Assembly: GCF_014649795.1 (NCBI RefSeq)
Contig: NZ_BMTS01000021.1
Coordinates: 62,001-126,000, forward strand
DNA from: Streptomyces melanogenes
GTDB taxonomy: Bacteria > Actinomycetota > Actinomycetes > Streptomycetales > Streptomycetaceae
Direction: 5' to 3'
Length of the DNA stretch: 64,000 nt
Under the pieces are notes generated by a model that worked only from the letters and a program-made list of their open reading frames with translations, made no database searches and was not told the origin of the DNA. The translations under genes were made by a program, and so were the position numbers. Below, piece by piece: positions 15,483-22,597 of the stretch; positions within the stretch are counted from its first letter, which is position 1, and the number at the start of each line of letters is the position of its first letter.

Positions 15483-16765
15483 GTATTCCTCCCGCCACCC
15501 TCGCCGCTCTCACCGCCGAAGCGCCGGGCACCGGCGGCCACCGCCAGATCATGCGCCTCGCCGTCAACGCTGTGGCGGCCGCACGCCAACTGCCCCAGCC
15601 CTGGCCCGTCGACCTGCCCCACGACGCGGCACAGCACATCACCAAACTCCTCGCCGACCTCAACGGCCTCCCCCACTGGGGCGGCCACGAACTGGGCAGC
15701 CTGCGTGAACAGTTACTGGCCTCCGCGGAGCGCGGTCAGGCCGGCGCCTGGTACACCCCGCCCGACGCCGCGCAGCCGCTGACGCGGGCCGCGCTGAGCG
15801 AAATCACCGACCTCCATCTGGACGACGACCCCGCCGACGTACTCGCCGTGTCGGTACTGGACCCGGCGTGCGGGGGCGCGGTGTTCCTCATCGAGGCAGC
15901 CCGGCTGCTGGCCCGTGCCTACGTGAGCCTGCTGTACCGCACACAGACACCCGCACCGCTCACCGTCCAGGCCGTCATGGCCGACGTGATGCGCTCCAGC
16001 ATCTACGGCATCGACACCGACCCCGTCGCCATCGACCTCGCCAAGTCCGCGTGCTGGCTGGAGTGCGGCGGCTACCCGCCCATCACCTGGCTCGACGACA
16101 ACATCATCTGCGGCAACGCGCTCACCGGTGACCTGCCGCCGGCCCTGACCGGCCGCATCACCACCAGTACTCCCCTGGCCATCGTCGGCAACCCGCCCTA
16201 CAAGGACAAAGCCAAAGGAGCCGCGCCCTGGATCGAAGCCCGCCGCCCCGGCCCACGGCAGGCCCGTACGCCCGATGAACTCTGGCGCCCGAGCCTGGAC
16301 GAATTCCGCACCCCCGGCCAGGGGCGCCTCGAGTACGCGCTGTCCAACCTGTACGTGTACTTCTGGCGATGGGCCCTGTGGCGGGCCTTCGAGACCCGGC
16401 TGCACGGCGCGACGGTGGCCTTCCTCACCCCCAGCGCGTGGCTGACCAGCCGCACGTTCGCGACCATGCGCGCCGTCATGCGCAAGGCCGCCGACCGGGG
16501 CCTCATCGTCGATCTGACGCCCGAAGGCAACCAGCCACCCGGACCGACCAGGATCTTCCCCGGCGTCGCCCGCCCCCTGTGCATGGCCCTGTTCACCCGC
16601 TACGCCGGCCCCCGCCCAGATGTCCCGGCAGCCGTGCACTGCGCCACGGTCCACGGCACTAGCCAGGAAAAGTGCCAGCAACTCGGACACCTCTTCTTCG
16701 GCACGGGCTCGCCCGCCGACCTCCCGACCGCTCAGCCCGCGTGCGGCCTCACCGCATGCACGTGA
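15479..16765 (+). CDS. N6-adenine DNA methyltransferase, probably shortened
   Basis: 428 aa from ATG 15479, coupled to the preceding small gene. Motif I, the S-adenosylmethionine site, is VLDPACGGAVFLIEAARLLA near residue 128. Catalytic motif IV is NPPY near residue 237 (LAIVGNPPYKDKAKG), the form used by amino-methylating adenine enzymes of type I/IIG style. YGIDTDPVAIDLAKSACWLE is motif II. After FLTPSAWLTSRTFATMRAVM the chain ends in a short unstructured-looking tail. Relatives I know carry a further C-terminal target-recognition region, so this copy may be truncated or depend on a partner. No restriction endonuclease gene is nearby, so an orphan protective or regulatory enzyme is likely. 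Codon 15713-15715 is TTA. Confidence 0.85.
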   Translation: MSIPPATLAALTAEAPGTGGHRQIMRLAVNAVAAARQLPQPWPVDLPHDAAQHITKLLADLNGLPHWGGHELGSLREQLLASAERGQAGAWYTPPDAAQPLTRAALSEITDLHLDDDPADVLAVSVLDPACGGAVFLIEAARLLARAYVSLLYRTQTPAPLTVQAVMADVMRSSIYGIDTDPVAIDLAKSACWLECGGYPPITWLDDNIICGNALTGDLPPALTGRITTSTPLAIVGNPPYKDKAKGAAPWIEARRPGPRQARTPDELWRPSLDEFRTPGQGRLEYALSNLYVYFWRWALWRAFETRLHGATVAFLTPSAWLTSRTFATMRAVMRKAADRGLIVDLTPEGNQPPGPTRIFPGVARPLCMALFTRYAGPRPDVPAAVHCATVHGTSQEKCQQLGHLFFGTGSPADLPTAQPACGLTACT

Positions 16766-16886
16766 CGGGCCACCCTGGCCCTGGTCACCTCTCCTTTCCG
16801 GCACAGCCCCGGGGCGGCCGTCGACTTTGCATTCGACCGCCTCGGATGTCACCCCGGTCCATCACACAGACCTTCCGGAGGCTCCC

Positions 16887-17666
16887 GTGCCCGACGTGTA
16901 CATCGACTCCTTCGGTGCCCGCTGGCAGGACGCTCCCCCGCCCCGCTACCGCGCAGCCGTCCTCCACATCAACCTCACCGATGCGCTGCTGAACCCGCCG
17001 GACGATCCGGCCCTCGCCGACGTCGTCGCCCGCCAGACCGGACAGGACACCGACGTACGCGACTACGTCCTTGGCTCTCTGGGCGCGGCCCGCATCATCG
17101 ACGACGCCGTGCACGAGCTCACCGCCCTGCGCACCAGCGGCGACGGCCGCCCGGTCCAGCTCCTGGTGAACTGCTGGTACGGACGCCATCGCGCACCCGC
17201 CATCGCCGACGCCATCGGCCACCGCATGCGGGAGAGCGGCGCCCACGTCCAGGTCACCCACCACCACATCAACCGGCCGCCGGTCCCCCGCAAACACCCG
17301 CGCCCCGACTGCCCGTTCTGCCGGATCATCCACGACGGTGCCCCGGCGACGATCGTCCACGAGTGGACGGACGCGCTCGCGATCGTGCCCCGCAGCGGCG
17401 GCTGCACCGAGGGCCACCTCCTGGTCCTCCCGCGCGGACACGTCCCGGACTTCATGACCGATCCGGTCGTCTCCGCCACCGTCCAACTGCGCGCCGCCGA
17501 ACTCGCGCAGCAGCTGGGCGGCCAGTGGAACTACCTCACTTCCTGCGGCCCGGACGCCACGCAATCCGTGCTGCACCTGCACGGCCATCTCATCCCCCGC
17601 GCTGCCGGCGACGGTCTCGCCCTGCCCTGGACCCAGACCACCCGCGAACAGGAGCCCACCCGATGA
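16887..17666 (+). CDS. RapZ C-terminal-like domain fused to a HIT hydrolase
   Basis: 259 aa; GTG 16887 has CGGAGG at 16876-16881. Residues 1-130 follow the RapZ C-terminal pattern: a NPPDDPALADVVARQTGQDT segment, then VNCWYGRHRAPAIADAIG in place of the 'CTGG-HRSV' loop, then VQVTHHHIN. Residues 145-259 are a HIT domain: CPFCRII near residue 148, GHLLVLPRGH, and the triad HLHGHLIPR near residue 231, whose histidines act in nucleotide hydrolysis or transfer. HIT proteins cleave dinucleoside polyphosphates or nucleotide phosphoramidates; the RapZ domain binds small phosphorylated ligands or RNA in other bacteria. The pairing suggests ligand-controlled nucleotide hydrolysis. The stop overlaps the next ATG. 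Confidence 0.85.
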   Translation: MPDVYIDSFGARWQDAPPPRYRAAVLHINLTDALLNPPDDPALADVVARQTGQDTDVRDYVLGSLGAARIIDDAVHELTALRTSGDGRPVQLLVNCWYGRHRAPAIADAIGHRMRESGAHVQVTHHHINRPPVPRKHPRPDCPFCRIIHDGAPATIVHEWTDALAIVPRSGGCTEGHLLVLPRGHVPDFMTDPVVSATVQLRAAELAQQLGGQWNYLTSCGPDATQSVLHLHGHLIPRAAGDGLALPWTQTTREQEPTR

Positions 17667-18306
17667 AGCGCCCCTCCTTCCGCCGCTGCGGACATGCCCC
17701 CGGCACCCTCTCCCCCGAGGACCAGGCCGTCGTAGACGACTTCCGTGCGATGCTCACCGCCCTGCGCAACCCGCAGCCCTGGGCACCCGGCAGCGCTCAG
17801 GACATCGCCGTGCGCGTCGGCCCGTTCGTCGAGCGGGCGCACACCCGGCCTGGCGACGACCACGGCCCCGACATGATCGCCGTCGCCCTGGTCCACCCCG
17901 ACACCCCGCACGCCGGCGCCTCCCTCGAAGGCCGCCAGCTCGGCTACACCGAACGCGACTGGCTGCGCTGCAAGACGACCGCGATCCTCGGCTTCTGGCA
18001 GCCCGGATACGCGATGCTCACCCACGCCGCCGCCGGCCTGCCCCTGCCCGACGACGTCGGCATGGCACCCGCGCACTACGCCCTCTGCTGCGCCTCGGTC
18101 CGTACACCCAGACCCGGCATGCCCAGCAGGACCACGACCAGCTGACCGCCGCGCTGGAGGGACGGGAGACCACCCTCGTGCCCGGCCACCGGGTCTCCGT
18201 GAGGTTCGGGCCGTGCGACGTGAGCGACCACCAGCTGTTCGCCGACCCATACGAGGCTGACGCCGTGGCGCTCCTGGAAGCCGCCGTCGCGGGGGTGAGC
18301 TCGTGA
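17663..18306 (+). pseudogene. Hypothetical gene with one frameshift near 18100
   Basis: From ATG 17663 (coupled to the RapZ-HIT gene) the frame reads normally to ...HYALCCASV, then turns into RTPRPGMPSRTTTS and stops at 18145. In another frame, coding-type sequence continues directly: GPYTQTRHAQQDHDQLTAAL, then VSVRFGPCDVSDHQLFADPY and AVALLEAAVAG, to a TGA at 18304-18306. That stop overlaps the GTG of the next gene by 4 bases, as is usual here, so 18306 is the likely ancestral end and a single indel near 18090-18110 broke the gene. The joined product would be about 213 aa, soluble, with no recognised motif. Confidence 0.7.
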
Positions 18307-18830
18307 CCAGCGCAGCCCTGTACGAGATCGAGACCAGCGACGGCGACGACGGGACCCTGCACCCCGCCGAACACCTTTGGACCCCGGGCGGGGACGCCGG
18401 CGACAGCGGGTTCCTTGCCCAACGCGGCCTGCACGTCGCAGGCATCGGCGCCCCCAACGACGACGGCCTCTACCCCGCCGCGTTCCTCCTGCTTGGACAC
18501 CAGCCCTGGGCCGACGTCATCGAGGCCTCCGCCGCGTACATGGCCCGCGTCCACGGCTGGCGCAACATCCACCTCTACCCCGGCGACGACCCATCGGAGT
18601 TCATCCCCCGCATCCCACGCGCCGTCCTGACGTGGGGCGTCTTCTTACGCCATCCCCATCCTCGCTATGGCTGCGGCTGCGAGTGGGACGACACCTGGCG
18701 CATGATCTGGGCACCCGCCACCGAACCCGGCGCGGTCCCGGTCACCGCCATGCGGCACCCGGCCGCCCTTGCGATCGCGGCGGGTCTCCCCAACCCCGAC
18801 GAAGGCGCGCCCGCGAGCTGGGCCGCCTGA
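18303..18830 (+). CDS. Hypothetical protein
   Basis: 175 aa; GTG 18303 overlaps the restored stop of the upstream gene. Acidic and Trp/Tyr-rich, with AAFLLLGHQPWADVIEASAA and HGWRNIHLYPGDDPSEFIPR as the most structured parts and a Cys pair in RYGCGCEWDD. No signal peptide. Not recognised. Codon 18645-18647 is TTA, so translation may depend on the bldA tRNA. A strong terminator follows. Confidence 0.7.
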   Translation: MTSAALYEIETSDGDDGTLHPAEHLWTPGGDAGDSGFLAQRGLHVAGIGAPNDDGLYPAAFLLLGHQPWADVIEASAAYMARVHGWRNIHLYPGDDPSEFIPRIPRAVLTWGVFLRHPHPRYGCGCEWDDTWRMIWAPATEPGAVPVTAMRHPAALAIAAGLPNPDEGAPASWAA

Positions 18831-18856
18831 CTCCGCGTGCACCCGCACGTGGTGAA

Positions 18857-18889
18857 GGCCCAGCCCTCAAAGAGGGCTGGGCCTTTTTG
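18857..18889 (+). terminator. Intrinsic terminator with T-run
   Basis: GGCCCAGCCCTC (18857-18868), loop AAA, exact complement at 18872-18883, then TTTTT. This is the most canonical terminator in the window. It ends the plus-strand accessory run and also lies just past the stop of the minus-strand secreted-protein gene. Confidence 0.92.
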
Positions 18890-18939
18890 CGTTCTGCACC
18901 CAGCGGGGCCTGGACAGGGTCGAGAGACGCGAGGGAATG

Positions 18940-19380
18940 TCAGTGAAGCTCGACGCACTGCCTAGCGCTGCCGAAATTGAAAAGGACGCAGACGCGCGTT
19001 CCCGGGGCGACGGCCGGTCCGGTGTGGCCGCCGCGCCCCCACGTGACCTCATGCCAGGAGTGGACTACCGCCCCTCGACGCCAGCCTCCGCCCACCCGGG
19101 CCACGCGGCCCGGCTCTTGATACGACCACTGGGCGCGATACACCGCACCGCGGGCGACCGGGCTTCGTGACGCGCGCACCCACGCCACGTGACGCTGCGC
19201 GGATCCCGCCTTGCGCCAGTAGTTGACGACGATGCCGTAGGCACAGCCGCCCGCAGGGCGGGGCTGGCAGGAGTTGGCGCGCAGATCCCGGAACGAGTCA
19301 GATGTCGGCGGGCTTGTGGCGCCCGCGAGGGCGAGGACAGTTAAGGCTGTGGCCGCCAGTGCACGCACTCGGGTCGGCAT
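18940..19380 (-). CDS. Small secreted protein
   Basis: 146 aa. ATG at 19378-19380 (minus strand) has GGAG nearby and is preferred over an upstream in-frame ATG because it puts a classic signal peptide at the N-terminus: MPTRVRALAATALTVLALAG, with likely cleavage after an Ala near residue 21. The mature part has four Cys (two near the start, SCQPRPAGGCAYG, and two near the end) and many Trp/Arg, consistent with a disulfide-bonded extracellular protein. No family is recognised; it could be a surface-active, entry-exclusion or antimicrobial protein. It is transcribed towards the terminator at 18857-18889. Confidence 0.72.
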   Translation of the reverse strand: MPTRVRALAATALTVLALAGATSPPTSDSFRDLRANSCQPRPAGGCAYGIVVNYWRKAGSAQRHVAWVRASRSPVARGAVYRAQWSYQEPGRVARVGGGWRRGAVVHSWHEVTWGRGGHTGPAVAPGTRVCVLFNFGSARQCVELH

Positions 19381-19550
19381 GTCGTTTCTCCAGTCGTTGA
19401 CGTGTGTCGAGATCAACCGAAGCGGAGAGTGAAAGGTCACCGCCCCAAGGCAAGGGGCACATCGACGTCAACGCCCGCACAGATCGGACGTACACGGTCG
19501 GGCGCGGCCCGCATTGGATGCCCCGTCGGTGGCGTGTGGGAGCATCTGCT

Positions 19551-19565
19551 CTTTACGGCGTAAAG
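19551..19565. repeat. parS-like palindrome, site 1
   Basis: CTTTACGGCGTAAAG, flanked by T and A so that the symmetry extends to 17 bases. The first of six copies that all lie within about 2.9 kb around parAB. Confidence 0.88.
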
Positions 19566-19720
19566 AATCCGGATAGGCCCTTGGTGCTGCGTGACGTCGC
19601 CGCGAAGAACCCGCCGGTTGGGGGAATCGTTCTGCGTGAGCGAGCAGGCAGTCATCCCAACGCCGGCGGCCGCGCGCACTATGCGGCCTCCGTCATCGGC
19701 GTCGGCCGATGCCCCCCGGT

Positions 19721-19735
19721 CTTTACGCCGTAAAG
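19721..19735. repeat. parS-like palindrome, site 2, within a larger inverted repeat
   Basis: CTTTACGCCGTAAAG. It is framed by GCCCCCCGG (19711-19719) and its complement CCGGGGGGC (19737-19745), so the site forms the middle of a 35-base inverted repeat. Confidence 0.88.
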
Positions 19736-19911
19736 GCCGGGGGGCTCCGCGTACCTCTCTCCGGGTGTCTAGTACGCCAGCTTGAGGACATGGCGAACGG
19801 AAGAGACCGTGGCGCCACGCCCGCACTGGGACCCCCACAGGGTCCTAGCCAGATGCCCGTCGATCTGGGGGCGATCGCCCCGCTCATGCGCGGCGACCCA
19901 AGCCCTTCATT

Positions 19912-19926
19912 CTTTACGGCGTAAAG
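19912..19926. repeat. parS-like palindrome, site 3
   Basis: CTTTACGGCGTAAAG with flanking T and A, identical to site 1. Confidence 0.88.
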
Positions 19927-20228
19927 ACGGGCGCCCGGCAGATGCTGCTACGAGCAGCATGTCTCAGCTTGTCCCTCGTTGAGTAGTGCGTTCCCTGCAC
20001 CGCAGTCGGCGCCTCTCATCCTGCAGATCCCCGCCGCGTTCGAGGCGTGGAGAGTGCCCCTCCCGAGCCACGGATGCGGGAAGGCTCGCACGGATCCTCT
20101 CACGCCTCATTGCCGGAACCAGGGTGAGTGGCAAGTTCCGGGCACCCCCGCCTAGCCGTGGTCACCTGAAGTCAGGCCTGATGGAGCGCAGGGTGCACCC
20201 TCCGCCGGATCGAGGGGGGTCGCGCGTT

Positions 20229-20243
20229 CTTTACGGCGTAAAG
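20229..20243. repeat. parS-like palindrome, site 4
   Basis: CTTTACGGCGTAAAG with flanking T and A, 84 bases upstream of the parB start. A ParB bound here could also repress the parAB promoter (inference). Confidence 0.88.
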
Positions 20244-20326
20244 AAGTGGGGTCTGCGGATGGCGAGCCGAGCTGCTCGTTAAGCTCCACCCCGAGAACCT
20301 TGCACGAGACCCATCAGGAGCGGTGA

Positions 20327-21502
20327 ATGGCCGGCGCCCAGAACGAGTTGTCCGTAGCGGAGCGACGCAGAGCGCGAGAAGAGGAGCGCCGGCAGGCCGA
20401 GGCCGCGAAGGCAGGCGCATCAACAGGACCTGAAATCCCTCTTGCTCAGCTCGCCAACAACCCGCGCAACGCTCGCGCGGAGCTTGAGAACCTTGAGGAG
20501 CTCGCGCAGACCTACGCCGAGAGCGGCGTCCTGCAGCCCGTCGTCGTGATCCCTGCCGGCGTCTTCACGAACGCGTTCCCCGAGAACGCGCACGAGATCG
20601 GCGACGAGCGGTACGTCGTCATCGGTGGCAACCGTCGCCTGGCGGCCGCGCGACTCGCGGGCCTGGAGAAGTTGCCCGCCCATGTGAATAGGAAGGCGTT
20701 GACCCGCAAGGCCATTCTGGTCGCGGCGGCAACGGAGAACTTCGCGCGCCAGGAGCTCAAGCCGTTCGAAGAGTTGGCCACGATCGAAGAGCTGAAGGCT
20801 GAACTCGGCACGTACGATGCTGTTGCCCAGTCCCTCGGCAAGAGCGCGGGATGGGTCTCGCAGCGGCGGCGCCTGCATCACCTGCAGCCCGAGGTCCGTC
20901 AAGCCCTCGAAGAGCGCGCTGAGGGCATGACGATCGAGCTGGCTCGCGAGCTTGGCAAGATCAGAGACTCCGAGCAGCAATTGCGTGCCTGGAAGGCAGA
21001 GCAGGCGCTGGCCGCTGACCGGGCGGCGGGCCCCAAGTCGGAGAACGCCTCGAAGGGGAAGTCCGACGGTGCCAGCAAGGCAGCGAAGAGGATTCCCGTG
21101 CAGGGGGACGGCTCCACGCCGTCGGCAGGCTTGAGTGACGGCGTGAAGGCGCGCCGTGAAGCGTGTGCTCTGGCCGTAACAACCTTTGAGGGGGACGCCT
21201 CCCGGCTGCACATCATCGCCCTGCAGTCCCTCGCCGACCCCGATAAGGCGTTGGCGCTCGCCTCGACCTGGCTGACCGGAGCAGGGAGCGGCGCCTCGGC
21301 TCTGCACCTGCCGTCCCTGCCCGGAGACGAGGGCACCGAACGCCAGCGGCGAGCCGCCCTCGCGCTCTCCCTCGCCCACTGTGAACTCCACACCACCCAG
21401 ACCAGCGGCATGGATGCCTCGCACACCGACGCCTACCTGGACTGGCTCGCGACGCACGCCGAGTACCAGGCAGCCGACGACGAACCCGCCCTCACGGCGT
21501 AA
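20327..21502 (+). CDS. parB: ParB-family partition protein
   Basis: 391 aa; ATG 20327 with AGGAG about ten bases upstream. The N-terminal domain has IPLAQLANNPRNAR and the nucleotide-binding box VIGGNRRLAAARLAG (about residues 105-120), the ParB/Spo0J layout in which CTP is bound and hydrolysed. The helix-turn-helix is in the middle (YDAVAQSLGKSAGWVSQRRR), which would read the palindromic sites around the gene. The C-terminal 150 residues are a linker and a helical part with AYLDWLATHAEYQAAD. It acts on the plasmid with the ParA encoded 14 bases downstream, forming the partition complex at the CTTTACGSCGTAAAG sites. Confidence 0.95.
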   Translation: MAGAQNELSVAERRRAREEERRQAEAAKAGASTGPEIPLAQLANNPRNARAELENLEELAQTYAESGVLQPVVVIPAGVFTNAFPENAHEIGDERYVVIGGNRRLAAARLAGLEKLPAHVNRKALTRKAILVAAATENFARQELKPFEELATIEELKAELGTYDAVAQSLGKSAGWVSQRRRLHHLQPEVRQALEERAEGMTIELARELGKIRDSEQQLRAWKAEQALAADRAAGPKSENASKGKSDGASKAAKRIPVQGDGSTPSAGLSDGVKARREACALAVTTFEGDASRLHIIALQSLADPDKALALASTWLTGAGSGASALHLPSLPGDEGTERQRRAALALSLAHCELHTTQTSGMDASHTDAYLDWLATHAEYQAADDEPALTA

Positions 21503-21516
21503 CCACGGAGAACCTC

Positions 21517-22365
21517 GTGCCCACAGACACCCCCATGCTTCCCGACGACACGGGACTCAAGACCCGCGTACTGGTCTTCACCAACGGCTCCGCCGGTTCC
21601 GGGAAGTCCACCACCGCCGCAGCCGTCGCCTACGCCGCAGCCAAGAAGAAGAGGAAGGTCTGCTACATCGGCCTGGACAAGCAGCGTGACGGCTCACGCC
21701 TACTTGGCTACGACGACCCCGACGGAGACGAAGACCTTCCGACTCTGTACGACGTGGTCGACAAGCTTGTCACGCTGCCGGAAGCCGTCGTGCCCGCACG
21801 GGACACCAAGACCAAGGAAGTCATCGACAACCTCTGGGTCGTGCTCGAATCCAAGAAGCTGGAACACCTGGAGTTCAAGCTCGCGAACGAAACCGCGCGT
21901 GAGCTGTGGCTCTACCGGATGATTGGGCAGTTGCGAGGCCGGTTCGACGTCATCGCCCTCGACTGCTCAGGCGACGTAAAGTTGGGGACCATAGGAGCCA
22001 TCATCGCCAGCGACGAGGTCGTCGGCTGCACCAAGTCCCAGGAAAAGGAAGCACGCGGCCTCACCGAGCTCGAGGACAAGATCGCCGAGGTGGCAGAGGC
22101 GTACGGCCATACGGGCATGCCGACAGGCATCGACTGGGTCGTCATCACCGAAGGCGTCGAGCACAAGTCTCAGGGCAAGGTCTACAAGGACATGGAGCAG
22201 CAGCTCCGAGAAGCCTACGGAGACATCGTCCTGGAGACCGTCCGAGACGACGTCAAGGTCCCGGAGGCCTACACGGCCGGCCAGCCCGTCACCCTGTACA
22301 GCCCTAACGCTCCATCAGCCAAGGCCTACACGAAGATCGGTCGGCAGATGAAGCTCTACCGATGA
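21517..22365 (+). CDS. parA: ParA-like partition ATPase with atypical Walker A
   Basis: 282 aa; GTG 21517 with CGGAG seven bases upstream. The P-loop is GSAGSGKSTTAAA at about residues 24-36. Classic ParA/MinD proteins carry KGGxGK[T/S]; here the signature first Lys is replaced by Ser while the catalytic Lys (K30) remains. Next come a CYIGLDKQRDGSRLLGYDD segment and a probable Walker B, VIALDCSGDV. The family forms ATP-dependent, DNA-bound gradients that move ParB-parS complexes. Placement directly after parB and between palindrome groups makes the partition role secure although the P-loop is unusual. Two further palindromes and a terminator follow immediately. Confidence 0.9.
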   Translation: MPTDTPMLPDDTGLKTRVLVFTNGSAGSGKSTTAAAVAYAAAKKKRKVCYIGLDKQRDGSRLLGYDDPDGDEDLPTLYDVVDKLVTLPEAVVPARDTKTKEVIDNLWVVLESKKLEHLEFKLANETARELWLYRMIGQLRGRFDVIALDCSGDVKLGTIGAIIASDEVVGCTKSQEKEARGLTELEDKIAEVAEAYGHTGMPTGIDWVVITEGVEHKSQGKVYKDMEQQLREAYGDIVLETVRDDVKVPEAYTAGQPVTLYSPNAPSAKAYTKIGRQMKLYR

Positions 22366-22368
22366 GTT

Positions 22369-22383
22369 CTTTACGGCGTAAAG
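22369..22383. repeat. parS-like palindrome, site 5
   Basis: CTTTACGGCGTAAAG with flanking T and A, three bases after the parA stop. Confidence 0.88.
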
Positions 22384-22390
22384 ACGCCCC

Positions 22391-22429
22391 GAACCGGCCC
22401 TCGAAGCCCTTGGCTCTGAGGGCCGGTTC
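22391..22429 (+). terminator. Hairpin between parS-like sites 5 and 6
   Basis: GAACCGGCCCTC (22391-22402) pairs with GAGGGCCGGTTC (22418-22429). It probably terminates the parBA transcript. The right arm ends on the first base of site 6. Confidence 0.75.
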
Positions 22430-22443
22430 TTTACGCCGTAAAG
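22429..22443. repeat. parS-like palindrome, site 6
   Basis: CTTTACGCCGTAAAG, with the C centre like site 2. It lies 60 bases from site 5, on the other side of the hairpin. Confidence 0.88.
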
Positions 22444-22597
22444 ATGGTGAGCCCACGGCCCGGCATGGACAGAGCGCGCAAGTGATCACTATTCCCTCAC
22501 GATCTGCGATGGGCCTCCTCGCGAACATCGCAACGCTGGGCGGCTCGTGGGAGTGTGAAGACAGCTCAGTTGTGAGTCGTGGATAGGGGAGTGGGAC

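Larger units (their letters stand above)
19381..20326. other. Gene-free partition-site region upstream of parB
   Basis: About 945 bases with no convincing gene. It holds four copies of the 15-bp palindrome CTTTACGSCGTAAAG (19551, 19721, 19912, 20229) and, by position, the promoters for the divergent secreted-protein gene and for parB. The short open frames here have no ribosome sites and poor codon bias. Confidence 0.8.

Noticed and set aside
19437..19838. Small plus- and minus-strand frames between the secreted-protein gene and parB
   Set aside because: They run through the partition palindromes, have no ribosome sites and lack codon bias.
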